Shown piece after piece: positions 17,390-25,642 of a stretch of DNA of 64,000 bases. The stretch covers positions 186,001 to 250,000 of the forward strand of contig NZ_JAFCJX010000001.1 of assembly GCF_018130695.1 (NCBI RefSeq), in the 5' to 3' direction. Position 1 is the stretch's first letter. Each line of letters opens with the position of its first letter. Both the position numbers and the translations under genes were made by a program. Under the pieces are notes generated by a model. That model was not told the origin of the DNA. It did no database searches and was given only the letters and a program-made list of their open reading frames with translations. Source of the DNA: Bradyrhizobium jicamae. GTDB taxonomy: Bacteria; Pseudomonadota; Alphaproteobacteria; Rhizobiales; Xanthobacteraceae.

Positions 17390-18781
17390 CTATTTTCCAG
17401 CGCGCGCGGCGACGCGTTTGCTCTCGGCCTTTATGCTCTTGGCCTTTGGCGCCTTGCGCGCGGCGGCTTGCGTATTCGCCTTCCTCGGGGCCGATGGACT
17501 GCGACGTTCGTTGGAGACCGGTGGCGAAAACCCCGGCCAGTATCCCCGCGCCGGCGATGGGTCGGGGGGTTCGTCTCCCAGCAGGCTGCGCATGCGCGGC
17601 ACACAGACCCGCGCTGCGTCGTAATGCTCGACCACGTGCTGGCGCGCGGCCTCCCGTATGCCCTGGAATCTGGCGGGGCCTTGCAGCACCTCGACGACCC
17701 GTTCCACCAGTTCATCGATCGCGAAGAACGGTACGAGGAGCCCGTTGTGGTCGGGGCGGATCACTTCCTGGACCGGCGTCGTTTCGGAGCCGATCACCAG
17801 ACAACCGGCGCTCATGGCCTCCAGCATCGACCACGACAGCACGAACGGATAGGTCAGGTAGACATGTGCGGACGAGACCTGGAGAGCATCCAGGAATGTT
17901 CGATGCGGCACCCGGCCCAGAAAGTGGACGCGCCTCAGATCAAGCCGGCTCGCGACTTCCTTGAGGAAAACCGACTTCCAGCTGGTGTTCGGCGGCGGCG
18001 CAAGACCGTACGACAGCCCGTCATTGCCGATGATGACGACCTGCGCGTTCGGCCTCCGGGCCAGGATTTCCGGAAGCGCCCGCATGAAGACGTGGTAGCC
18101 GCGCAACGGCTCCAGATTGCGCGCGACGAAGGTGATGACTTCATCGGCACGGGTGAGCAGACGGCCATTGGGCAATTGCAGACGCGCCTGCGGATCGGGC
18201 CGCACCAGATCGGTGTCGACGCCCTCATGGACGATTTCGATCTTGCTCTGATAATGCGTCGGAAAGGTCGAGTGCTGCCAGCGGGTCGGCGAAATGCCGA
18301 GATCGCAATCGGCCAGCGCCAGCAGCGTCGTCGCGTTCTTGAGCTGAAGACCGATGTGGCCATCGAGACCAGGCTCCGGGAACTCGGGATCGAAGCCGAG
18401 ATCGCGCCCCTCCGCGCCGTAAAAGAACTCGCAATAGACGATCAGCTTGGCACGCGGAAACATCATGCGCAGCGGCAGCGTCTCGCCCCAACCGGGATGG
18501 GCGAGAATGACGTCCGGCTTGAAGCCGGATGCGGCCAGGCTGGAGAGGCTGTAGAGCACCTGCTCTGCCCGCCGGCATTCCAGATCGAAGCGTCGTGCGA
18601 ACGGATGGGTGCCCGAAACATCGGCATTCGCAAGCGCATATTTCAGCAGTCTGACCGACGGCATCGGCTGGGCCGAGCCGGCGCCGATCGCAACCATCTC
18701 GACACCGGGCTCGCGGGCCAGTGCGCTCGCCAGATTGCGGTATTGGGCCGGAAAATTATTATGAACAAACAACAGTTTCAT
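17390..18781 (-). CDS. Family 4 glycosyltransferase with basic C-terminal tail (463 aa)
   Basis: This is a GT-B fold transferase. The N-terminal half starts MKLLFVHNNFPAQYRNLA, and the C-terminal half has the family 4 nucleotide-sugar site: FVARNLEPLRGYHVFMRAL, then YPFVLSWSMLEAMSAGCLVIGS and TTPVQEVI. It would add a hexose-type sugar during polysaccharide assembly; donor and acceptor are unknown. After residue about 420 there is a Lys/Ala/Arg-rich tail (RKANTQAAARKAPKAKSIK), a feature I do not associate with the family. It is transcribed divergently from the gene at 19001. Confidence 0.88.
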   Translation of the reverse strand: MKLLFVHNNFPAQYRNLASALAREPGVEMVAIGAGSAQPMPSVRLLKYALANADVSGTHPFARRFDLECRRAEQVLYSLSSLAASGFKPDVILAHPGWGETLPLRMMFPRAKLIVYCEFFYGAEGRDLGFDPEFPEPGLDGHIGLQLKNATTLLALADCDLGISPTRWQHSTFPTHYQSKIEIVHEGVDTDLVRPDPQARLQLPNGRLLTRADEVITFVARNLEPLRGYHVFMRALPEILARRPNAQVVIIGNDGLSYGLAPPPNTSWKSVFLKEVASRLDLRRVHFLGRVPHRTFLDALQVSSAHVYLTYPFVLSWSMLEAMSAGCLVIGSETTPVQEVIRPDHNGLLVPFFAIDELVERVVEVLQGPARFQGIREAARQHVVEHYDAARVCVPRMRSLLGDEPPDPSPARGYWPGFSPPVSNERRSPSAPRKANTQAAARKAPKAKSIKAESKRVAARAGK

Positions 18782-19000
18782 TGCGCAATCATATCGTGAG
18801 ATGGTGCAGTTCGTCGCTGTTCCGCACCTGTGCTCAAATCGCCTCTTCCGGATTTTTTCTCTGCCCGACCTTCACTATAACAAACATTTCTCACGGCAAA
18901 AGTTACAGCCTGTGCTAAGTCGGTTGATGGTAAAGCCGATTAACATTTTGCGACCAGACCCAGCCACCGGCTGGGAGCCAATCGATCGTTGGGGACACGG

Positions 19001-19954
19001 ATGAATAGCCGTACGGGACCGGACCAGCAGAAGACAGTGCAACTGGACCGAGGCCTGTTTTTTGTCAATTACGTCAGCGCCGAGGACATCTCCGCGCCGC
19101 CGCGGGTCGTCGTCAACCCGGAACCCGGCGATGAGCGGCGGATCGAGCTGGTGCTGCATCCGGATGCCGACGAGGCGGTGCTTTGGCAGCCGAATTCCCG
19201 CCTGGTGGTTCGTGTGGAGGCCCCGGCGACGCTTCAGGTGCAGGTGCTCCCGATGCGCCCGGGCGGATCCCGGGCAGCTAACGTTCGGATCGAGCCGATC
19301 CAGCACGGCACCCCTCCGTCGCTCGGAAGATCCGCGGCGGCCTATGCCCCATCGCCGCAATTTTCTTCGTCGCCCCAGTTTGCTTCGTCGCCGCAATTTG
19401 CTTCGTCGCCCCAGGGCCAGGCTGCTTCCGCATCCAGCTTCGGGTTCAGGGTCCTGGGCCATGTCGCGGGGATCGGCGACGTGTTTGTCGGCCCCAACGA
19501 CTGGATCGCCGGGCCAGCGACCCCTTCGCGGATCGAAGGCATCGCCCTGGAATGGCCGGATCGGCCGGCCGGTCTCGATATTCGCTATGGCGTCCAGTTC
19601 GCCAACGCCCAGGCTGGCAGCGGGAAGATGGTCCCCTTGGGGACGTTCGCAGGTACGCGCGGTCGGGCGCTGCCAATTACCAACGTGGTCCTGGAAATGA
19701 CCGGACGTGACGACCTCGAGTTCGTTGCCGAAGCTGTTTTCCTGAATGCCCCGACGCTGCGGGCGGTCGGTCGCCGTGTCGTGCTGTCCGGTCCGAGCGG
19801 GCGCGAGCCGCTTGTCGGGCTGCGCATCGATACCGAGAGCAAAACGATCGAGGAACCGGCCCGCACGCTGGAGCCGGTCAAGGCGGTCAAACAGCCGGCG
19901 ACGTCGGGCCGGGTCAGGGTTTTCCGCAGCCGCGCGCGGCAGGACGCCACCTGA
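19001..19954 (+). CDS. Hypothetical protein with internal SPQF repeats (317 aa)
   Basis: No recognised family. The N-terminal domain (residues 15-100) is beta-rich (FFVNYVSAEDISAPPRVVVN, RRIELVLHP). It is joined through a tandem SSPQFA repeat linker (residues about 117-138) to a second beta-rich domain (FRVLGHVAGIGDVFVGPNDW to LVGLRIDTE) and a basic tail. There is no signal peptide or membrane span. The ATG at 19001 was chosen with GGGGA 6 nt upstream; a TTG at 18989 is possible. It precedes the two large glycosyltransferases on the same strand, separated by repeat copy D, so a link to polysaccharide assembly is only positional. Confidence 0.7.
   Translation: MNSRTGPDQQKTVQLDRGLFFVNYVSAEDISAPPRVVVNPEPGDERRIELVLHPDADEAVLWQPNSRLVVRVEAPATLQVQVLPMRPGGSRAANVRIEPIQHGTPPSLGRSAAAYAPSPQFSSSPQFASSPQFASSPQGQAASASSFGFRVLGHVAGIGDVFVGPNDWIAGPATPSRIEGIALEWPDRPAGLDIRYGVQFANAQAGSGKMVPLGTFAGTRGRALPITNVVLEMTGRDDLEFVAEAVFLNAPTLRAVGRRVVLSGPSGREPLVGLRIDTESKTIEEPARTLEPVKAVKQPATSGRVRVFRSRARQDAT
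19352..19414 (+). repeat. 18-bp tandem repeat inside the gene at 19001
   Basis: Three and a half 18-bp units of the form TCGCCSCARTTTKCTTCG encode SPQFSS/SPQFAS. Alternating third-position differences (CCGCAA vs CCCCAG) mark units 1 and 3 apart from 2 and 4, suggesting expansion from a 36-bp double unit. Confidence 0.85.
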
Positions 19955-20016
19955 CAGGCGACGCCAATGGGCGTTGCCAGCAGCTAAAAAATCGGCTCAG
20001 TGTCCGGCGTCACCTC

Positions 20017-20145
20017 AACCGCGATGAGATTGGGTTGAATCATCATTGCGCTTTAGCTCTTTGTTTGAGCATGATCTCCGCGCAAACGCCTTCGGCGTTT
20101 GTCGCGAGGGAAAGCCGCTTCACACTTTTCCGGATCATGCTCTAG
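20017..20145 (+). repeat. Mosaic palindromic intergenic repeat, copy D (full length)
   Basis: This is a full copy: an AACCGCGATGAG...CATCATTGCGCTTTAG arm, a GCTCTTTGTTTGAGCATGATC connector, the CGCAAACGCC-TTCG-GGCGTTTG type hairpin, and the CGCTTCACACTTTTCCGGATCATGCTCTAG end. It lies between the genes at 19001 and 20181. Confidence 0.9.
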
Positions 20146-20180
20146 CCTGATCGTGCGACGCGTCAGGAATTGGGGTTCGC

Positions 20181-22613
20181 ATGTTCGACACGGCGATGCT
20201 GGTCAGGCAGCCGCATCATCTGGCACTGGAGCGTCTCGCTGCAAGGTCTCTTGTGGCGGACGATTTTGTCGCTGCGCACGCCTATGCCGATCGCCGCTGC
20301 CGCATCGAACCGCCGGCGCAAGCTCACTGTTTCGTGCTGCGGGCCGAAGCGGCGTGGCGCCTTGGCCGTCGGGACGCCGCCCTGGCGGATCTCACCCGGG
20401 CGATCGGCATTGCCCCACACGATATCGGTGCGTTGCGACGAATAGTGGCCTGGGGCGAGCCCGACGATCGGCGCGCTGCAGCCAAAGCGTTGCTTGCCCA
20501 CGATCGTCATCCGGCCACATTGCGAACGGCCATTGCCGCCCTTCGGGAGACGGGAGAGCAAGCCTGGGCGGCCTTCGCGGTGTTCGACGGATATGTCAGC
20601 GGTTGGGTGGCGTGGGCCGGAGGTGCGCGCATCGAGGCGCGTCTCGCGAGCGATGACGGCACCCTGACCAGCTTCCTGGGGCCGAACGCCCTTCATCCTT
20701 TGGCGGGTGACGACGTTCAGGCTACCACCTTTCGCATCCGCCGCCCCCTGTCCTCCGCCCCACAACAATTGACGCTGGAGCGCGACGGCGAGACCGTCCT
20801 CGCAGTTCGAATGAAGCCGAACACGATCTCGCCCCTGGACCGAAGACCGCGGTCGTCAGAGTCTTCGGTCGCGGCGCAGCTGCCGACGGTGATTGTACCC
20901 GTTTACGGCGACCATGATGCGACCCGCGCGTGCCTCGAAAGCCTCATCAAGGCATCGGCCTCAACCATGCCAGGCGGGGTTCAGTCGCAGCCCTTCAACG
21001 TCCTGGTCATTGACGACGCGAGCCCGGAGCCGGAGTTGCGGCATTACGTCCGCGAGCTCGCCTTGGACGGACAGATCGAACTTCTGGTCAATCCCGTCAA
21101 TCTGGGCTTCGTGGGCGCCGTCAACCGGGCGCTCGAACATGTCGACGAAGGCGATGTTGTCCTGCTCAATGCGGATACGGTGGTGCCTCCCGGCTTCGTT
21201 GAGCGCCTCGCCGCTATTGCGCATTCCGCCCCCGACATCGGGACCGTGACCCCGTTGTCGAACAATGGCGAGTTCTTCTCCTTCCCGTCGCCGAACAGCG
21301 TCAATCCGCTTCCGGCCTACGACGAGATCATCGCCCTCGACCGCGCGGCGGCCCGAACCAACGACGGCGTGATCATCGAGATGCCGAGCGGAATTGGCTT
21401 CTGCCTCTTCATCAAGCGCGAATGTCTCGACCGTCTCGGCGGCCTCTCGGAAAGCTTCGCGCGCGGCTATCTCGAGGACGTGGATCTGTGTCTGCGCGCG
21501 CGCGCACATGGCTTCCGCAATGTCTGCGCTTCCTCGGTCTATGTCGGCCACCATGGCTCGCGCTCGTTCCGGACGGAGAAGCGGTCGCTTGTGCTCCGCA
21601 ATCTCGGTGTGCTCGAACATCGCTTTCCAGCCTATCGGAACGAGTGCCGCGCCTTTGAGGCGCGCGATCCGCTGCGTCCGGCGCGCGCGGCAATCGAGCA
21701 AGCGTTGCCGCGCGCCGAGAAACCGCAGGTCTTGATTACGGCTGGCCGTGGAGTTTCGCTCGCCTTGGCAAAGGCGCGAGCTGCCCAGCTCGAGCAAGTC
21801 GGACGGCGTGCCATATTTCTGCTGCCGGAAGGTAACCATCTTCGGCTCGTCGCCGCCGATGGTGAAGCGCCGCAGTCGATCCTGCTGAGCTTTGATACGG
21901 CGGAGAGTAACATCAAGGCCGCGCTTGAGCTCGCCCGGCTGAACATCACCCATCTGGAGCAGATCGATGTCGAGCTGTCGCCGACCCTGATCGACCTTGC
22001 CCGGAATCTGGACATCAAGGTCGACTGCTGGATCTCCACCGAAAGCTCCCTGGAGCACGCGGATATCGTGGACCGCCTGCTCGCGCCGAGCGAAGCCGCC
22101 CGCAGCTTTGCGCTGGCTCGAAGGCCGGAGCTGCAGATCGAACTTCGCCCCTGGACGATCGCCCCGATCGATCTGCCACCTCCCGCTGCCGACGCACCTC
22201 GGTCGTTGGCCATCGTACCGGCTGCGGCCTCCGTGGCGAGCTGGCAAGCCATTCGCGCGCTTGCTCTCAAGTTCAACAATGCCGGTCTTGAAGTCCCCAT
22301 CGTGGTGGCTGGCGAGACTGTGGACGATGGCAAGCTGATGTCGTTTCCTGGTGTATTTGTGACAGGAGCCGTGACGACCGACGAGACGATCGAGGCGTTG
22401 ACGCTTCACAATCCAGGCTGGATCGTTACGGATTTTGAAAAGCCGCTGTTTGGCCACCCGGTCGTGGAGTCGGTGCGACAGATGGCGCGACCGGTTGCCT
22501 ATCGCGACTGGACCAACGGGCTCGTCCCACCGCGCGACGGCGACCTCGCCATAGCGAGCGAAGCGGACGCTGACGCATTCTCTGCCGCTATTGCACAATG
22601 GATCGGGGCATGA
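20181..22613 (+). CDS. Large family 2 glycosyltransferase with extra N- and C-terminal domains (810 aa)
   Basis: Residues about 25-100 resemble TPR helices (ADLTRAIGIAPHD) and about 130-210 form a beta-rich module. The GT-A domain spans about 235-490: PTVIVPVYGD, VIDDASPEPE, NADT (330-333, DXD-type metal site), SGIGFCLFIKRECLDRLGG and the GYLEDVDLCLRARAHG acceptor-side ED motif, typical of rhamnosyl- or galactosyl-type family 2 enzymes. Residues about 515-810 form a Rossmann-like region that may be a degenerate GT-B domain. The stop overlaps the next gene's start (ATGA), so both are translated together. The dTDP-rhamnose genes lie 3-7 kb downstream. Confidence 0.88.
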   Translation: MFDTAMLVRQPHHLALERLAARSLVADDFVAAHAYADRRCRIEPPAQAHCFVLRAEAAWRLGRRDAALADLTRAIGIAPHDIGALRRIVAWGEPDDRRAAAKALLAHDRHPATLRTAIAALRETGEQAWAAFAVFDGYVSGWVAWAGGARIEARLASDDGTLTSFLGPNALHPLAGDDVQATTFRIRRPLSSAPQQLTLERDGETVLAVRMKPNTISPLDRRPRSSESSVAAQLPTVIVPVYGDHDATRACLESLIKASASTMPGGVQSQPFNVLVIDDASPEPELRHYVRELALDGQIELLVNPVNLGFVGAVNRALEHVDEGDVVLLNADTVVPPGFVERLAAIAHSAPDIGTVTPLSNNGEFFSFPSPNSVNPLPAYDEIIALDRAAARTNDGVIIEMPSGIGFCLFIKRECLDRLGGLSESFARGYLEDVDLCLRARAHGFRNVCASSVYVGHHGSRSFRTEKRSLVLRNLGVLEHRFPAYRNECRAFEARDPLRPARAAIEQALPRAEKPQVLITAGRGVSLALAKARAAQLEQVGRRAIFLLPEGNHLRLVAADGEAPQSILLSFDTAESNIKAALELARLNITHLEQIDVELSPTLIDLARNLDIKVDCWISTESSLEHADIVDRLLAPSEAARSFALARRPELQIELRPWTIAPIDLPPPAADAPRSLAIVPAAASVASWQAIRALALKFNNAGLEVPIVVAGETVDDGKLMSFPGVFVTGAVTTDETIEALTLHNPGWIVTDFEKPLFGHPVVESVRQMARPVAYRDWTNGLVPPRDGDLAIASEADADAFSAAIAQWIGA

Positions 22614-24973
22614 CCGTGGCGCGCAATAAACGGCTCAGATTCAAGCCACGTTCACAAGCCGACGATGCCCCCGCCAGTAGCGATCTTGCTCTCGCGGCCG
22701 ACGGCACGATTACCGGCTTCGCACGCGATCCTGCGGAGCCTGAACGGCGTTTCACGGTGGAGATATTGCTGGACGGGCTGGTCGTCGCAACTCGCCACGC
22801 GGACGCGTTCGTGCCCAGGCTTGCAGAGGATGGCCGAGGTGACGGTTGTTATGGCTTTGTCCTCGATCTCCCTGCGGCGGCGCTGTCAGCTGCGCATCTG
22901 TTAGAAGCTCGCCTCGCCAATTTGGGGACGCCGGTCGGCCGTCCAATCGATCTGTCGGCGACAGACAGACTGCTCGCCGACAATCGCCCGACCGCGCATC
23001 TGCGCTGGCTTGGCGGCCTTCGCTTCAGTGGCTGGCTCGACACGACGGCCGAGGTCGGCCTCGAAGCCTCCGTCGATGGAGATACCGTCATCCAGTTTCG
23101 TGCGGGCGTCTGGACCCGGATCGAGGCCGATGGCGAGCAAGCTGAACGCAGCGTTCGTGCGTTCGACTTCCACCTCCCTGAGCGCTTTGCGGACGGCCGC
23201 CCCCATCGCGTGACGCTACGCCGGGATACCGGTGAATCTCTCCCGGCTGCCACGGACTTCGTTGCCTTCCCTGACGGACTGGCAGCGACGATCGCGAGCT
23301 TCGGCGAGGCTGAGTCTGAACGATTGCGCGGTGAGCTCTATGATCGGCTCATCCCATCGTCGCTTCCGTTCGCCGACTATGCAGCCTGGCGAGAGCGTTT
23401 TCCGTTGCCCGAGGTACCGCCGGGTCAACATCGGTTGGCCGTCATCGTGATTGGCCACGAAGGCGCCGGCCGTACCCTGGCATCGCTTGAAGCGCAGAGC
23501 CATCAAGAGTGGTCGGCCGCCGTCATTGAATGCGATCCGTTTACGATCGATGGGGATGCGGTCGAGGAATTCCTGAGGGAGGCGACTGACGCCGACAGCG
23601 TCCTGGTTGCGATGGCCGGCACCGCGCTGTCACCCGACGCGCTGGCGCGGATCGGTGCAGCGTTCGAGGAGCATTCGGACGCAATTGCGCTTTATGGCGA
23701 TCTCGATCTCCTGACAGCCGACGGTGAGCTTTGGCCGCTGGCATTCCCCGCGTTCGACTATGAACGAATGCTCGAGCAAGGCTATTGCGCGCACCTGTTC
23801 GCCCTGCGCCGGCGCACGGCAGAGGCTGCACTGAGAAGACGTCCGGAGAATCTCTACCGTCTCTTCAACGCCGTTTTCGACGAGACTGGCCCCCACGGCG
23901 CGAATGTGCTTCACCTCCCCGGGGCTCTCGCGACGCTGCATGGACTTGACCTGGAGGTTGCCACGACCGAGCTCGCCGCCGCCACGCGGTCGCACCTTCA
24001 TGCGCGGTATGTCGCATCCGACGTCGTGCCGGGAGCCGGCGACATGTTTCCGGCGGTTCATGTTCAACGAATACCGCGTCGCGCGCAGATCACCATCGTC
24101 ATTCCGACCCGCGATCGCCTGCCCTTGCTGCGGACCTGCCTCGATAGCATCGCGCCTGCCGTCGAGCGCAGCGACGCGCAGATCCTCGTCGTCGATAACG
24201 ACAGCTCTGATCCCGACACGCTGAGCTATCTCTCCGACATTGCCGAGCAAGGCATCGCGACGCTGCGGGTCGAAGGCCCCTTCAACTTTGCGCGGCTCAA
24301 CAATCGCGCCGCGGCAATGCTGGAGACGGATATCCTTTGCCTTCTGAACAACGACATCGAAGCGACGGATGATCGCTGGCTCGAGGAGATGCTGACCAGG
24401 CTGGCCGAGCCCGACGTCGGCGCAGTCGGCGCACTCCTGACCTGGCCGAGCGGCGTGGTGCAGCATGGTGGCGTGGTGTTGGGCATGAATTTCATGGCAA
24501 TGCACGCTTTCAGGGATCGATTGGCCGAAGATTCCGGTTATCTCGATCTGCTTCATGTCGCTCACGAATGTAACGCTGTGACGGCCGCGTGCCTTTTGAC
24601 GCGACGAGCGGACTATCTGAGCGTGGGCGGGATGGACGAAACGAGCTTCGCGGTCGCGTTCAATGACGTTGATTATTGCCTGAAGTTGCGCGAAGCCGGC
24701 AAACGCATCGTGTTTACGCCGCACGCGCGGCTCATCCATGGAGAGAGGGTGAGCCGCGGAGACGATGCCCGTGCTGACCGAAGAGGCAATTTCGAGCGAG
24801 AGCTCGACCGCTTCCGTGCGCGCTGGAGAGACGCTCTGGTCAACGACCCCAGCTACAATCCGCAATTGTCGCGCGACGGCTTGCCGTATGGCGCACTGGC
24901 GTGGCCGCCCGGAGACCGCTCCGCCAGATTCAATCAACGCCCGCGGGCGAGGCACTTGCCGCCGGGCTTCTGA
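22610..24973 (+). CDS. Family 2 glycosyltransferase, tandem GT-A domains, the first degenerate (787 aa)
   Basis: The start is the ATG at 22610 that overlaps the preceding TGA; an in-frame ATG at 22598 is less likely. Residues about 25-220 are beta-rich modules like those in the upstream gene. About 280-450 look like a decayed GT-A domain (LAVIVIGHEGAGRTLASLEAQ, LYGDLDLLTADG). A clear GT-A domain follows at about 485-730: ITIVIPTRDRLPLLRTCLDSI, VVDNDSSDPDT, LLNNDIE (DXD-type), GAVGALLTWPSG and FNDVDYCLKLREAGKRIVF. This is the O-antigen/rhamnosyltransferase style. It probably works with its partner on the same glycan. Confidence 0.87.
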   Translation: MTVARNKRLRFKPRSQADDAPASSDLALAADGTITGFARDPAEPERRFTVEILLDGLVVATRHADAFVPRLAEDGRGDGCYGFVLDLPAAALSAAHLLEARLANLGTPVGRPIDLSATDRLLADNRPTAHLRWLGGLRFSGWLDTTAEVGLEASVDGDTVIQFRAGVWTRIEADGEQAERSVRAFDFHLPERFADGRPHRVTLRRDTGESLPAATDFVAFPDGLAATIASFGEAESERLRGELYDRLIPSSLPFADYAAWRERFPLPEVPPGQHRLAVIVIGHEGAGRTLASLEAQSHQEWSAAVIECDPFTIDGDAVEEFLREATDADSVLVAMAGTALSPDALARIGAAFEEHSDAIALYGDLDLLTADGELWPLAFPAFDYERMLEQGYCAHLFALRRRTAEAALRRRPENLYRLFNAVFDETGPHGANVLHLPGALATLHGLDLEVATTELAAATRSHLHARYVASDVVPGAGDMFPAVHVQRIPRRAQITIVIPTRDRLPLLRTCLDSIAPAVERSDAQILVVDNDSSDPDTLSYLSDIAEQGIATLRVEGPFNFARLNNRAAAMLETDILCLLNNDIEATDDRWLEEMLTRLAEPDVGAVGALLTWPSGVVQHGGVVLGMNFMAMHAFRDRLAEDSGYLDLLHVAHECNAVTAACLLTRRADYLSVGGMDETSFAVAFNDVDYCLKLREAGKRIVFTPHARLIHGERVSRGDDARADRRGNFERELDRFRARWRDALVNDPSYNPQLSRDGLPYGALAWPPGDRSARFNQRPRARHLPPGF

Positions 24974-25049
24974 AGGGGCGACCTTCCTCGGCCGCGCTTC
25001 TTCTGGTGGCAGAGGCTCAGCGGCCTGCCGCGACTGGGAGACTTGCGAC

Positions 25050-25200
25050 GAACTCGTCGAGTTCATGGACGAGCAACATCTCGCCAGGCGGGAGTCGTGA
25101 TGCCGAAGTCAGTTCTAAAACGCGACAGTCTAGACGCAAGTTGCCCGGGCAGATCCCGCCGTGGTCGGAAAATCAGCGGTCGCGACCCGATAGGCACGCA
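25050..25200 (-). pseudogene. Degenerate fragment of the rfbD 3' end
   Basis: The sequence aligns with the C-terminal coding end of rfbD (about 27815-27955): both contain GCCAGGCGGG...GATGCC and CGTGGTCGGAAAATC/CTTGGTCGGAAAATC. On the minus strand it reads GNLRLD, then after a frameshift SRFRTDFGITTPAWRD, against GNSRLDLSRLKADFGIATPAWQD in rfbD. Frameshifts and an early stop show that it is dead. It lies in the otherwise empty 24974-25287 gap, in the same orientation as rfbD, 2.7 kb away. Confidence 0.8.
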
Positions 25201-25287
25201 GAAGTCACCGACCGCTTCTACCTATTTGTTGATCGCGATAATTGAATGCTTCAGAATACCGGCGAGGCCACAATGGAGGTTCGAGCT

Positions 25288-25518
25288 ATGTTGAAGCTGT
25301 CGGCAATTTGGACGACGCTGGGACTTCTGCTGTTCGCCGCTTCGCCCAGCCACGGCACGCCCTACCGTATCAACGGGATTTCTTGTCCCGGGCCTGATCC
25401 TTATTATGCCTACTACGGCTGCCCCGGATTGTACGCTGGATATCATGGGCCGCTCCCGGATCGGCCTCACAGCTATTGGCTTCATCGACGCCATCGTTGG
25501 ACGGTCTATACCTGGTGA
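25288..25518 (+). CDS. Small secreted Tyr-rich protein (76 aa)
   Basis: A signal peptide (MLKLSAIWTTLGLLLFAASPSHG) precedes about 53 residues rich in Tyr, Pro and Gly, with two Cys (SCPGPDPYYAYYGCPGLYAGYHG). GGAGG lies 8 nt before the ATG at 25288, which selects it over upstream ATGs at 25246 and 25273. It resembles in style the protein at 17028-17291. Function unknown. It is convergent with the second Hint gene. Confidence 0.7.
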   Translation: MLKLSAIWTTLGLLLFAASPSHGTPYRINGISCPGPDPYYAYYGCPGLYAGYHGPLPDRPHSYWLHRRHRWTVYTW

Positions 25519-25586
25519 CCCGCGGCCTGCCTCCACTCAGCGCGACCTAGCTCACCTCATCGATAAAAATCAGCAGCAAAGCACCC

Positions 25587-25620
25587 CAAAAAAAGCGGCG
25601 CCCATTTGGTGGGCGCCGCT
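25587..25620 (-). terminator. Rho-independent terminator of the second Hint gene
   Basis: The stem AGCGGCGCCCA (25594-25604) pairs with TGGGCGCCGCT (25610-25620) around a 5-nt loop. On the minus strand it is followed by a run of seven Ts. It lies 22 bp after the Hint stop and could also stop the convergent small gene. Confidence 0.88.
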
Positions 25621-25642
25621 TAATTCTTCAACGAGGTAGCGA

